Notes: generated from the sequence alone by a model not told the origin. 49,356 bases of DNA from Bacillota bacterium (GCA_021795575.1 JAJYPH010000007.1:1-49356), one strand, 5' to 3'; shown: positions 34,837 to 44,649, numbered from the stretch's first letter. Translations and numbers: made by a program.

Positions 34837-36987
34837 GTGTCCGTGGACCTGGACCGCATGGCGGAGGAGTTGGGCTTCAAGCCTGACCCCGAGTCGGCCG
34901 TGCGCATTCGGGCGGCGCTGGCCCTGGCCGAGCGGGCACACGCCGGGCAATCCCGCGCGTCGGGCGACCCCTACATTGCGCACCCGGTGGCGGTGGCCCG
35001 CATCCTGGCGGAACTGCACATGGACACCGACACCATCGTGGCGGCGCTGCTGCACGACGTGGTGGAGGACACCGGTGTGTCGCTGGCTGCGATTCGGGTG
35101 GAGTTTGGCGACGACGTGGCTGAACTGGTGGATGGCGTCACCAAGTTGTCGCGGCTGAAGGTGCGGTCCCGCGAAGAGGAGCAGGTGGAGAACCTGCGCA
35201 AGATGTTCCTGGCCATGGCCAAAGACATTCGCGTAATTTTCATCAAGCTGGCGGATCGGCTGCACAACATGCGCACTTTAAAGCATCTGAGCTCTGATAG
35301 GGTGGAGCGCATTGCGCGCGAGACGCGAGAGATTTATGCCCCGCTGGCCAATCGACTGGGAATTTTCCGCATCAAGTGGGAACTGGAGGACTTGGCCTTT
35401 CAGTTCCTGGAGCCCGACGCCTTCCACGACATGCGGGAGAAAGTCCAAAAGCGGCGGCAGGAGCGCGAGGCCGCGGTCGAGGAAGTGGTGTCCGTGCTGA
35501 CCCAGCGTCTGGGCGCCACGGGCGTGGAAGCGGAGGTGTCCGGTCGGGCGAAGCATCTCTACAGCATCTACCGCAAGATGCGGGCTCAGGACAAGGACTT
35601 CACCCAAGTTTACGACCTGGTGGCGGTCCGCGTACTGGTGGAAAGTGTGCGCGACTGCTACGCCGCCCTGGGACTGGTGCACGAGATGTGGAAACCGCTG
35701 CCCGGGCGGTTCAAGGATTACATTGCCATGCCCAAGTCCAATCTGTACCAAAGCTTGCACACCACCGTCATCGGGCCGGGCGGAGACCCCCTGGAGGTGC
35801 AGATCCGCACCTTTGAGATGCATCGGACCGCGGAGTTCGGGATTGCCGCCCATTGGCGCTACAAGGAGTCGCGGCCCGAGGATCGGGACTTCGAGCAGAA
35901 GCTGGCGTGGATTCGGCAGCTCATGGAGTGGCAGCGCGACATGGGAGACGCGCGCGAGTTCATGGAAACCCTCAAAGTGGATCTGTTTGCGGACGAGGTG
36001 TTCGTGTTCACGCCCCGCGGCGACGTCATCGAGCTGCCCAGCGACGCGACGCCGGTGGACTTCGCCTACCGGATCCACACCGATATTGGCCACCACTGCG
36101 TGGGCGCGCGGGTCAACGGGCGTGCGGTGCCCCTCAACTCCACGCTGGACAACGGCGATATTATCGAGATCATGGTCAACCGGTCGTCCCCCGGCCCTTC
36201 CCTGGACTGGCTCAGCTTCGTGCGCACCAGCAGTGCGAAGCACCGCATCCGGCAGTGGCTCCGACGGGAGCGGCGCCAGGAGCATCTGACGCGCGGTCGG
36301 GAGCTTTTGGCGCGCGAATTAAAGCGCACCGGCCTTGACGAGGCGTTCGGCGAGGACCGGCTGGCGGCGCTGGTCCGAAAAATCGGGATGGGCACGGTCG
36401 ATGAGGTGGCGGTTCGCCTTTCCGAAGGCGGCTTGACGCCGGGCCAGCTGTCGCAGCGCCTGACAGAAGAGATGGGTCGCGATGTGGGGGCTTTGCCCGC
36501 GCGTGCGCCGCGCCCGGCGCGCGCGTCGGCCCAGCCGGAGGTGCTGGTGCATGGCGAGCCCCGACTGCTGGCCCGCTTTGGGCGATGTTGCCTGCCCGTG
36601 CCGGGCGATCCCGTCATTGGGTATCTGACACGGGGGCGAGGGGTGTCCGTGCACCGAGCGGACTGCAAAAACTTTGGCAAGCTGTCCGCCGACGATCCCG
36701 CCCGGATTATCGACGTGGCCTGGGACGATGGCGCGGTGGGAGCGCCTCATCCGGTGGAGCTGGCGGTGTACGCCTGGGACCGGCCGGGCCTTTTGGCCGA
36801 CGTCGCCAACACCGTGCAGGGCACCAACATTCAAAACGCGTCGGCCCGCGGCTTTCGAGACCGGACCGCCGTGGTTCACCTGAAACTGGAGGTGCGGGAC
36901 CTGGGCCAGCTGACGCACATCATCGACAAGATTTCCGCGCTGCCGTACGTCCTCCGGGTGGGCCGCGTGGCCAAGGAGCGGGCGTAG
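34837..36987 (+). CDS. rel: Bifunctional (p)ppGpp synthetase/hydrolase Rel
   Basis: 716 residues. HD hydrolase domain (IAHPVAVARIL, ALLHDVVEDT near 71-79), synthetase domain (RAKHLYSIYRKM, RFKDYIAMPKSNLYQSLHTTV near 291-311), TGS (VFVFTPRGDVIELPSDATPVDFAYRIH), a zinc-finger-like part (FGRCCLPVPGD) and a C-terminal ACT domain. RFKD, not the EFDD of the hydrolase-dead RelA branch, and an intact HD predict both activities. GTG start behind GAGAGGAGGAAG. Controls the stringent response. Confidence 0.97.
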   Translation: MSVDLDRMAEELGFKPDPESAVRIRAALALAERAHAGQSRASGDPYIAHPVAVARILAELHMDTDTIVAALLHDVVEDTGVSLAAIRVEFGDDVAELVDGVTKLSRLKVRSREEEQVENLRKMFLAMAKDIRVIFIKLADRLHNMRTLKHLSSDRVERIARETREIYAPLANRLGIFRIKWELEDLAFQFLEPDAFHDMREKVQKRRQEREAAVEEVVSVLTQRLGATGVEAEVSGRAKHLYSIYRKMRAQDKDFTQVYDLVAVRVLVESVRDCYAALGLVHEMWKPLPGRFKDYIAMPKSNLYQSLHTTVIGPGGDPLEVQIRTFEMHRTAEFGIAAHWRYKESRPEDRDFEQKLAWIRQLMEWQRDMGDAREFMETLKVDLFADEVFVFTPRGDVIELPSDATPVDFAYRIHTDIGHHCVGARVNGRAVPLNSTLDNGDIIEIMVNRSSPGPSLDWLSFVRTSSAKHRIRQWLRRERRQEHLTRGRELLARELKRTGLDEAFGEDRLAALVRKIGMGTVDEVAVRLSEGGLTPGQLSQRLTEEMGRDVGALPARAPRPARASAQPEVLVHGEPRLLARFGRCCLPVPGDPVIGYLTRGRGVSVHRADCKNFGKLSADDPARIIDVAWDDGAVGAPHPVELAVYAWDRPGLLADVANTVQGTNIQNASARGFRDRTAVVHLKLEVRDLGQLTHIIDKISALPYVLRVGRVAKERA

Positions 36988-37446
36988 ATGCGGGTGTTGG
37001 TGCAGCGCGTGGCTTCGGCCCGCGTGGAGGTGGACGGGGCCGTGGTGGGCGCGATTGGCACCGGCCTCTTGGCGTTTGTGGGGGTCGCGGTGGACGAGCG
37101 GGGGGCCGACGTCGACTGGTGTGCCGACAAGGTGGTCGGGCTCCGTGTCTTTCGGGACGCCCACGACCACCTGAACCGGTCCGTGGGGGATGTCGGGGGC
37201 GCCATTTTGTCGGTGTCGCAGTTCACGCTGTATGGCGACGTGGGGCGGGGCCGGCGGCCCGCGTTCACCCAGGCCGCACCGCCGGACGTGGCGGAGCGGT
37301 GGTGGCAGCATTTCAACGACCGGATGCGGCGGGCTGGCGCGACCGTGGCCACGGGTCGCTTCCGGGCGGACATGGCTGTTCATCTGGTGAATGACGGTCC
37401 GGTGACCCTCTGGGTCGATTCCGCCGCGCGTCGGACGGGACCCTAA
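36988..37446 (+). CDS. dtd: D-aminoacyl-tRNA deacylase
   Basis: 152 residues. The catalytic SQFTLYGD (~76-83) and the Gly-cis-Pro motif in NDGPVTLWVDS (~135-145) are intact. Dtd removes D-amino acids and glycine mischarged on tRNA. The ATG follows the rel stop directly. Confidence 0.97.
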   Translation: MRVLVQRVASARVEVDGAVVGAIGTGLLAFVGVAVDERGADVDWCADKVVGLRVFRDAHDHLNRSVGDVGGAILSVSQFTLYGDVGRGRRPAFTQAAPPDVAERWWQHFNDRMRRAGATVATGRFRADMAVHLVNDGPVTLWVDSAARRTGP

Positions 37447-37530
37447 GCGCCCACCAACCCCTCCAAGCCGCTCCCAGACGAATCTACCAACCTGACCCAC
37501 CAACCCGACCAACCAAGGAGGTTCGGAGCA

Positions 37531-38784
37531 TTGGATGAAAAATGGCAGCGGCCCCGGGGCACCCAGGACATCCTGCCGGCCGACGCGGCGCGCGTGGAGC
37601 GGCTGCGGCGCCTGGTGTCGTCGGTGGCGGCGCTCTATGGGTACGGCGCCATTGAGACGCCCGTGTTTGAGCAGACGGCGGTGTTTGTGGACGGGGTGGG
37701 GGACGGCACGGACATTGTCCAGCACGAGCGCTATTCGTTTGTGGATTCCGGGGGCGTGGCGCTGACGTTGCGGCCCGAAGGGACGGCGGCGGTGGCGCGC
37801 GCCTATGTGGAGCATGGCCTGTCCGCGTGGCCCAAACCCGTGCGGCTGTACTACTGGGCGCCGATGTTTCGCCGCGAACGCCCCCAGAAGGGGCGCTACC
37901 GTCAGCATCAGCAGTACGGGTTTGAGCTTTATGGCTCGCCAGAGCCGTCCGCCGACGCGGAAGTGCTGCTGGTGGCGCGCCGTCTCCTCGAGCGAGTCGG
38001 GCTCACGCCCCAGGTGCTGGTCAACTCGATTGGCTGCGACGTCTGCCGGCCGGGGTACCGGGCCGCGTTGGTTTCCTACTTTCAGGAGCGGTGGGCGGAC
38101 CTGTGCGAGGATTGCCGGCGCCGCGCGACGGAGAATCCGCTGCGGGTGCTGGACTGCAAGCAGGATCGGGACGTGGCGCGGGGCGCCCCCGACATCGCCG
38201 ACTTTTGGTGCGCCGCGTGCCGAGCCCACCAGGACGCCGTCATGGCGCTGGTCGCCGACCAGGGCCTGGCGGTCGTGCGCGAGCCCTCCCTGGTGCGCGG
38301 GCTCGACTACTACTATCGGACGGTGTTTGAAGTGCACGATCCTTCCCTCGGCGCCCAGTCCACGGTGCTGGGCGGGGGCCGCTACGATGGCCTCACGGCC
38401 CGGGTGGGCGGGGCGCCCGTCCCGGCCGTGGGCTTTGCCGGCGGGGTCGAGCGCCTCCTGATGGCGGCGGGGAGTGCGGTCGCGGAGGATCCGGTGCCGC
38501 GGGCCTACGTGGCGCAGGTGGGACCGGGGCGCGCAGCGTGGCGGGTGGGCGAGATGCTGCGGGATGCGGGCATTCCCACCGAGGTGGATCTGATGGCCCG
38601 CAGCTTGAAGGCGCAGATGAAAGAGGCCGGGCGGCGAGCGGTCGTGGTGGTGTTGGCCGGGGGCCAGGAATGGGAGGCCGGACGGGTGGGGTTGAAGCGG
38701 CTGACCGATGGCCGAGAAGCCGAGGCGCCCTTGGTCGACCTGACCGAGACGGTGCGGGCGTGGCTCGATGAGCACGAGCGATGA
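37531..38784 (+). CDS. hisS: Histidyl-tRNA synthetase
   Basis: 417 residues, class II. Motif 2 region YWAPMFRRERPQKGRYRQHQQYG (~110-130), histidine-A loop GLDYYYRTVFEVH, GGGRYDGL and a C-terminal anticodon domain. A TTG start (LDEKWQRPRGTQDILP) is set by CCAAGGAGG; the ATG 4 nt later is out of frame. The 84-bp gap before it is rich in CCAAC/CCACC and too short for a T-box. The ATGA end is joined to aspS. Confidence 0.96.
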   Translation: MDEKWQRPRGTQDILPADAARVERLRRLVSSVAALYGYGAIETPVFEQTAVFVDGVGDGTDIVQHERYSFVDSGGVALTLRPEGTAAVARAYVEHGLSAWPKPVRLYYWAPMFRRERPQKGRYRQHQQYGFELYGSPEPSADAEVLLVARRLLERVGLTPQVLVNSIGCDVCRPGYRAALVSYFQERWADLCEDCRRRATENPLRVLDCKQDRDVARGAPDIADFWCAACRAHQDAVMALVADQGLAVVREPSLVRGLDYYYRTVFEVHDPSLGAQSTVLGGGRYDGLTARVGGAPVPAVGFAGGVERLLMAAGSAVAEDPVPRAYVAQVGPGRAAWRVGEMLRDAGIPTEVDLMARSLKAQMKEAGRRAVVVVLAGGQEWEAGRVGLKRLTDGREAEAPLVDLTETVRAWLDEHER

Positions 38785-40583
38785 CCAAGAAGGAGAGTGG
38801 CTGGGCGGTGAGCAGCAGTCTGACAGACGTAGGCCGCACCGCCTACTGTGGACGGGTGGGCCCAGAACGGGTGGGCGAGACGGTGACGGTGGCGGGGTGG
38901 GTTCACCGCCGCCGGGATCATGGGGGCTTGGTGTTTATGGACCTGCGCGACCGTACCGGGCTGGTGCAGGTGGTGGTGAGCCCCGACGCGACGGCGGCAT
39001 TCGAAACCGCCGACGCAGTGCGTCCCGAGTGGGTGGTGTCGGCGACGGGGCCGGTGGCGGCCCGGCCCGACGGCATGGCGAACCCCGATCTGCCGACCGG
39101 GACCGTTGAGGTGCGGGCCACGGCGCTCTCTGTGTGGTCGCGCTCCGAAACACCGCCCGTGTCCCCAGCGGACGGCGCGAGTGTGGACGAGCGGCTGCGG
39201 CTTCGCCACCGGTATTTGGACCTGCGCCGGCCGGAACTGCTCCAAAACTTTGTGCTGCGGGACCGTGTGGTGTTTGCCGTGCGGCGCTGGATGCACGCGC
39301 ACGAATTTTTGGACGTGGAGACGCCGACCCTGGGGCGCAGCACCCCCGAGGGGGCGCGCGACTTCTTGGTGCCGAGCCGCCTGCAGCCCGGACACGTCTA
39401 CGCGCTGCCGCAAAGCCCGCAGGTGTGGAAGCAGCTGTTGATGGTGGGCGGGGTGGATCGGTACTACCAGATTGTCAAGGTGTTTCGCGATGAGGCACTC
39501 CGATCCGATCGGCAGCCGGAGTTCACGCAGATTGATGTCGAAACCTCGTTCCTGAGCCAGGACCAAATCTTGGACCTCATGGAGGACATGGTGCGCACCG
39601 TGTTTCAGCAGGCACTGGGCGTTGCGCTGCCGGCGTGGCCGCGCCTCACGCATGCGGAGGCGCTGGCCCAATACGGGACGGACAAGCCGGACCTGCGCGC
39701 CGGTCCTCCGCTCGTCGACCTGACCGCAGTTGGCCAACAGGTGGGGGCGCTGGCGCTTCCCGATGAGACACGCTGGGTGGGCATCGTCGTGGAGGCGGCG
39801 GCCTTTTCGCGCAAGCAACTGGACACGCTGGTGGACCGCGCCCGCGACTTGGGCGCGCCGGGCGTGTTCTGGATCCGCCGGACGGCAGACGGTGTCAGGA
39901 CCAACGCGGGTCGGGCGTTCACGGACGGCGGCGCGGGCCGCCTCGCGGAGGCTGCCGGGATGGGGCCGGACGGGTTGCTTTTGGTGATGGCGGGACCGAC
40001 GGGAGCGGTGCACCGGCACGCGGGAGCCCTGCGGTTGGAAGTGGCCGCGCAGCTGGGCCGAGAGGCCCCGGGGTTTCACTTCCTGTGGGTGACGGACTTT
40101 CCCCTGTTCGAATGGTCAGAGGACGAGCACCGCTGGACCTCGGCGCACCATCCGTTCACGATGCCGCACCCGGACGACCGGGAGCTGATCGCGACGGACC
40201 CCGGTCGGGCCCGTTCCCAAGCTTACGACGTGGTCTTAAATGGGGTGGAACTGGCCTCCGGCAGCCTGCGGATTTATGACTCTGAGCTGCAGGCCCAGGT
40301 GTTTTCCGTCCTGGGGCTGACGCCCGCCGAAACCACCAGCAAGTTCGGGTATCTGCTGGACGCGTTTCGCTTTGGACCCCCGCCGCACGGAGGCATCGCG
40401 TTTGGCCTGGACCGGCTGGTGATGCTCATGGCCGGCGCCGACAGCCTGCGCGATGTGATTGCCTTCCCGAAGACGCACACGGGGTCCGATCCCGTCATGG
40501 GCTCCCCGGCACCGGCCGATCCCAGCCAGTGGGCGGAGCTGCGCCTGACCCCCTGGGAAAGGGACCAGCCCCCGCGCCCCTGA
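38781..40583 (+). CDS. aspS: Aspartyl-tRNA synthetase
   Basis: 600 residues: OB-fold anticodon domain (VAGWVHRRRDHGGLVFMDLRDRTG), class II core with FRDEALRSDRQPEFTQID (motif 2, ~235-252), the bacterial GAD insert in the middle and motif 3 FGLDRLVMLMAG (~541-552). Whether it is discriminating or also charges Asn cannot be told. ATG 38781 overlaps hisS by 4 bp. GTG 38808 (VSSSLTDVGRT) has AAGGAG upstream and is a credible alternative. Last gene of the block; the next gene converges, stops 1 bp apart. Confidence 0.96.
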   Translation: MTKKESGWAVSSSLTDVGRTAYCGRVGPERVGETVTVAGWVHRRRDHGGLVFMDLRDRTGLVQVVVSPDATAAFETADAVRPEWVVSATGPVAARPDGMANPDLPTGTVEVRATALSVWSRSETPPVSPADGASVDERLRLRHRYLDLRRPELLQNFVLRDRVVFAVRRWMHAHEFLDVETPTLGRSTPEGARDFLVPSRLQPGHVYALPQSPQVWKQLLMVGGVDRYYQIVKVFRDEALRSDRQPEFTQIDVETSFLSQDQILDLMEDMVRTVFQQALGVALPAWPRLTHAEALAQYGTDKPDLRAGPPLVDLTAVGQQVGALALPDETRWVGIVVEAAAFSRKQLDTLVDRARDLGAPGVFWIRRTADGVRTNAGRAFTDGGAGRLAEAAGMGPDGLLLVMAGPTGAVHRHAGALRLEVAAQLGREAPGFHFLWVTDFPLFEWSEDEHRWTSAHHPFTMPHPDDRELIATDPGRARSQAYDVVLNGVELASGSLRIYDSELQAQVFSVLGLTPAETTSKFGYLLDAFRFGPPPHGGIAFGLDRLVMLMAGADSLRDVIAFPKTHTGSDPVMGSPAPADPSQWAELRLTPWERDQPPRP

Positions 40584-40584
40584 G

Positions 40585-41760
40585 CTAGGCGCCGGGCGCA
40601 TAGCGGGCGACGCGCGCTTCCAGCTGCGCCAGCGGGAGAAAGCCGGAGTGGTGCCACAGCACGCGGCCGGTCCGGCTGGTGAGCACGAACCACGGGAGTC
40701 CCTGCACCCCGTAGCCATCGGCCAGCCGGCCCGTGGCGTCCACCGCGACCGGATAGGACAGCGGTGCGCCCAGGCGCCCAAGCAGGGTGGCCAGGGCCGT
40801 GGGTCCAGGCTCGGTGGGCGCTTCGTCGACGGCGGTCAGCGCCGGCCAGCCGTGCGCCCCGGCCACGGCGGCATAGGTGTTCAGGGCCGTCAGCTCCTCG
40901 GCGAGGGGCGTGGTCTGGGTCAGCCAGCTGGCGAAAAACATCACCAGGTGCGACTGCCCCGGACCCAGAATGACCGGCGGCCCACCGCCCGTCGCGGTGG
41001 CGGTGGGGAGCGCCGCCGGCGTGGTGGGGGCTGTGCCCCCCACATACCGATAGGACAGGCGGGCCGGGACCTTCGGTGTCCCAGGCAGCCACCGGGCGAT
41101 GGCTCGTGCCAGGATCTGCCCCTGCTGTGCGATGCTCGCGTACGCCATCTGCGTTTCAAACAACGTTTCCTCACGGCCCTGCCGGTTGATGATGTACACA
41201 GCCGGGGTGTGGTCCACGTGGCCGTCGACAATCGCCGCGTAAATGCCGTAAGCACTCCAGACGCGGCGCACCTGACTCAGTGATCCGGTGAGAAACTGCC
41301 ACGACGTGGTGAGCCCGTGGGCGGCCGAAAAGCTGGCGACGTCGGACACCGACAGCGCCTCGGGATTGGCCACCACGCCCACCAGCTGGACGGCGGACGC
41401 CGCGGGGCCCAGCAAGTGCACGGCGTCCAGGAGGCTCATGGTGGTCAGCGGGCAGATGGTGGTGCACCGGTCGTCGACGAATGCCAGCACCACCACGCGC
41501 CCGCGCCACTGGTGGAGCGAGGCGGGGTGGCCAAACTGGTTCACCAGGCGGAAGCCGGGTGCCGGGCGGCCTCCGAGCGCGGTGCCGGGATCCAGGTCTG
41601 GGTTTGTGGCCAAGGCGGAGAGCGCCGGAGGACGGGCGCTTGGCGGTGGCGCCAGCCGGCTCCGTCCCGACAAAACCCCCACGAACAGCGCGGCCGCTGC
41701 CGCCACCACCAAAGCCATGGCCATGACCCGCCGGCCCACTCGTGAACGCCAACGGTCCAT
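40585..41760 (-). CDS. Sco1/SenC protein fused to a cysteine-less thioredoxin/TlpA-like domain
   Basis: 391 residues with an N-terminal membrane anchor (AMALVVAAAAALFVGVL). The Sco domain follows, with the copper ligands Cys99 and Cys103 in CTTIC and His184 in DHTPAVYI. Sco proteins deliver copper to the CuA site of cytochrome oxidase or act as thiol reductases. After a Pro/Thr-rich linker (~245-262) a second domain has the TlpA pattern FFASWLTQTTPLAEEL and YGVQGLPWFVLTSRTG. WCxxC has become WLTQT, so it has no redox pair. Start ATG with GAGGGGGCG upstream. Converges on aspS. Confidence 0.88.
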   Translation of the reverse strand: MDRWRSRVGRRVMAMALVVAAAAALFVGVLSGRSRLAPPPSARPPALSALATNPDLDPGTALGGRPAPGFRLVNQFGHPASLHQWRGRVVVLAFVDDRCTTICPLTTMSLLDAVHLLGPAASAVQLVGVVANPEALSVSDVASFSAAHGLTTSWQFLTGSLSQVRRVWSAYGIYAAIVDGHVDHTPAVYIINRQGREETLFETQMAYASIAQQGQILARAIARWLPGTPKVPARLSYRYVGGTAPTTPAALPTATATGGGPPVILGPGQSHLVMFFASWLTQTTPLAEELTALNTYAAVAGAHGWPALTAVDEAPTEPGPTALATLLGRLGAPLSYPVAVDATGRLADGYGVQGLPWFVLTSRTGRVLWHHSGFLPLAQLEARVARYAPGA

Positions 41761-42138
41761 GGTCGCCCCCTCAAAGGTGGGACTCGGAACATAGGCTGTT
41801 GCGGCACGCGCTACTGAGGGGACCGTAAACCCGCAGGGATCCGCTTGTCAATCGGAGTGCGCCGTTTGTCTCCGAGGCGGGGCGCCCGAACGGTGCCGAC
41901 CGTACGCGGCCGACGTCGGGAGCTCGGCCGAGTCGTCGCCAACAGCCGGGGGCCGGTGTCAGCGCCGTCGTCTCGCCCCGGTGGACGCCAAGCGCTAGCG
42001 GGTTGTGTCCGCGAATGTGGTGTAAAATGCGCGGGGCGTTCTGAGACCCAGGGCTTTCCTGGACACAGAGCATCCCGTTCGGGTTTCCTTGGGCTAGTTG
42101 GCAACCGAAAGGAGTCCGCACGAGAGGCGACGGAAAGG
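41761..42138 (+). other. Gene-free region with a probable IS256-type left end
   Basis: No gene. GTTGTGTCCGCGAATGTGGT followed by GTAAAATGCG (42001-42030) resembles terminal sequence of IS256-family elements, just ahead of the transposase relic. TAAAAT could act as a -10. I found no matching inverted end after the relic. Confidence 0.4.
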
Positions 42139-42947
42139 GTGGCACGGAGCGACCTGTTGCGCAGGGCCGGGGTGGGCCCAGCCGAGTTCTTGCGGGTGGC
42201 GCTGGAGGGGTTGCTGCAGGGCCTCATGGAGGCCGAGGTCGACGCCCCGATGGGGGCCGACCGCTATGAGCGGACGGCGGACCGCGCTACGTACCGTCAT
42301 GGCCATCCGGACCGGGACGGGGGGACCCGCGGGCTGTGCCGTGGGGCCGAGCGAGTCGAAGGAGTTCTGGACCGGTTTCCTGCGGGACCTGACGGCACGG
42401 GGCCTCTCAGGGGTGCAACTGGTCATCAGCCACGTGCACCGTGGCTTGGTGGTGCCGACTCACACCGTGTTCCCAGGGGCCCCGTGGCAGCGGTGTCGGG
42501 GGCACGCGCTCCGCAATCTGTTGCGGCATGTGCCGAAACATCAGCCGGCCATGGTGGCGGCCGTGATCCGGACGATGTTCGTGCAACCGACCCACGCGGC
42601 GGTCTTAACCGAACTGGCGAAGGTGGGGGAGGCTGGCATCCGCGCTTTCCGCAGGTGGCGGACGCACGGCGCGACATGGCGGCGGATCTGCTGGCCTTTA
42701 TGCAGTTCCGTCGGAGCACGGGCGGCAGATCGATTCGACCAATCCGCTGGAGCGGCTGAACCGCGAAATCGGGCGGCGGGCCGACGTGGTGGGCATCTTT
42801 CCGAATCGGGCGGCCACCCTGCGGATCTGCGGCGCCGTGCTGATGGAGCCGAGCGATGCGTGGGCCGCGGCGCCGCGCCGATACTTCAGCCAGGAGTCCA
42901 TGGCCAAGGTCCTCCTGCCCGCCCTGCCGGCGGCGATGACGGCCTAA
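42139..42947 (+). pseudogene. IS256 (mutator-type) transposase relic
   Basis: Three frames give successive parts of one transposase. The first is ARSDLLRRAGVGPAEFLRVALEGLLQGLMEAEVDAPMGADRYER...YRHGHPDRD, where family members run on into a ~60-residue segment that is missing here. The second is ESKEFWTGFLRDLTARGLSGVQLVIS...ALRNLLRHVPK. The third is STNPLERLNREIGRRADVVGIFPN to the TAA at 42945. The second catalytic aspartate, normally in VISDAH, reads VISHVH. Deletion, frameshifts and this substitution make it inactive. Confidence 0.85.
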
Positions 42948-43442
42948 GGGCCCGGCGCCGCGCGCCGGGGGTCTGACCGCGGGGGGCCGCCCCCCCGGCC
43001 GAGCAGACTTCCCCCGGCCCGCGCCGACGAGGGATGGGGCCTCCCGGAGGCGGGCGAGGTGCCGCTGGGCCGCCGCGCCGCGATTGCCGCGCGCTGGCCC
43101 GCACCTGGGCCGAAATGGCCCACGAGCTCCGCACCTGGGCCTTCACGACCGACCTGGTGAGCGAACAGCGGGCGTTGGAGGGCGCGGCGGGGATCCTGGC
43201 GCTGTGGGCCGCGCGCACGCCGCCCCCGTCCCCATGGGCCCACCGTCCGATGGGACCGTTTGCTGGGGGGGGGGGGCACGGACGCCCTGCGATACACCGG
43301 CCCGAGGCTTTCCGGCTTGACGCGCCGCTTCTTCGTCGGTTACGCTCTCTAGATACTCAGGGACCCGGCGGAACAACCTACTGGTTACCACCACGAATCC
43401 GGACGTGACCCGAACCGTCCTCGCAGAAAGGGTGGAAAACGG
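42948..43442 (+). other. Gene-free region with a 12-G tract
   Basis: A protein-like stretch (ARTWAEMAHELRTWAFTTDLVSEQRALEGAAGILALWAARTP, ~43090-43215) sits in an ORF with no good start and no recognisable family, perhaps mobile-element debris. A run of twelve G lies at 43265-43276. Confidence 0.4.
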
Positions 43443-44303
43443 GTGACGCTGATGGCTCATGCCTTAGACGCTTTGAACCTGACCGGTGCATTGGTGGGAC
43501 CGGAAGCCCCTCTCGGGGGATCTTCGGCCCCGGTGCACCGGATCTCGGGGGCGGACGGCCGTGTATTTGCACTGAGGGTGCGGCCCCCGCAGCAGGCCCT
43601 CGCCATTGTGCGCGAAGCCAGCAATGCGCGATTGGCGGCAGAATTGGGCGTGGGCCCCCGGGTTGTGGGCGTGCACTGCGGTCCCAAAGTGGCGTGCCTC
43701 CTGACCGAGTGGGTGGCTGGATCCAGCTTGGTGGCGTGTCTGGTGAAAGAGCCGCAGCGCATCACGGTGTGGGCACGAGCGGCTGGCAAATTTCAAGCCG
43801 CCATGCATGACGCGGGTCGGGGACACCCGGGGCTCGGACAGTTGGACGTCGGGTGGGCACGCCCGCACTCGGCGGCGGAAGTCCACCGCCTCCAGCAGCT
43901 GCCGCCCTGCGACGTCGCGACCCTGGTCCACCTAGACTTTCATCCGATGAACTTGGTCGTCACGGGCGACGCCACCATGGCCGCCGTTGACTGGGTGAAC
44001 GCCGGCGTCGGCGACCGTCGGCTCGACGTCGCCCGCACGGTGGCTTGCATGGCGCTCGACGGGCCAACCCAGGGCCCGTTCGGCTTTTGGATCCCGGCGT
44101 TTGTGGCTACATTCGTCCAAGGCTACGAGGAGTCAGTCGGAGCTCTGTCGGACATGGCGCCGTTTGTGCGGTGGGCCGCGGAAGCCACGCTGCGCGATGT
44201 GCGGCCCAAGCGCTCCCCGGAGCAGGTGGCCCGCATGGAGGCGGTGGCGCGGCGGTGGGATGAGTCTGCCGCCTGGCCTCCGGATGGTGCCTCGAACGCA
44301 TAG
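43443..44303 (+). CDS. Aminoglycoside phosphotransferase (APH)/choline-kinase-like protein
   Basis: 286 residues of the protein-kinase-like APH fold. LTEWVAGSSL at the hinge, LVHLDFHPMNLVV (catalytic loop with HxDxxxxN, ~162-174) and AAVDWVNAGVGDRRLDVA (metal-binding Asp). These enzymes phosphorylate small molecules or metabolites; resistance cannot be concluded from the fold. GTG start; the RBS is weak (AAAGGGTGG 12 nt upstream). It is the only intact gene in the second IS-rich zone, so it may be acquired. Confidence 0.85.
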   Translation: MTLMAHALDALNLTGALVGPEAPLGGSSAPVHRISGADGRVFALRVRPPQQALAIVREASNARLAAELGVGPRVVGVHCGPKVACLLTEWVAGSSLVACLVKEPQRITVWARAAGKFQAAMHDAGRGHPGLGQLDVGWARPHSAAEVHRLQQLPPCDVATLVHLDFHPMNLVVTGDATMAAVDWVNAGVGDRRLDVARTVACMALDGPTQGPFGFWIPAFVATFVQGYEESVGALSDMAPFVRWAAEATLRDVRPKRSPEQVARMEAVARRWDESAAWPPDGASNA

Positions 44304-44649
44304 GAGTGCCGTGGCCGGCGCACCTCTCGCCAGCGCTGGCCGAATGTTGGAGCCCCCGCCGTCCGCGCCTGCCTCAGGTCTGCGGCCCCGTCCCACGATA
44401 GAACTGGCTGACCCGCCACGCCCCGCGTTCCCCTTTCCGGGGTCTCCTATGGGTTCAACGCACGGCTTCGTCTCTTTACCTTCTGCACCGATCGCGACGT
44501 TTGCCGTGCCGGCGGCGCCGTAACGCCCATGGCGGTGGGTCCGCGGCGTAGCGGGCCTCTTTTTATCGGCCGCTTGTCGGCCCCTCCGTCAGGTTTTCCG
44601 CACTTTGCGATGCGGGACGGGCGGCCCAAGGCGGCGGGTCAGTCCATCC
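44304..44649 (+). other. Gene-free stretch
   Basis: Short frames only; no RBS-led gene. CGGGCCTCTTTTT near 44552-44565 could end a transcript from the APH gene. Nothing else seen. Confidence 0.4.

Noticed and set aside
36319-40079. 818- and 524-codon minus-strand ORFs
   Set aside because: Mirror rel, dtd, hisS and aspS; third-position GC bias explains the open frames.
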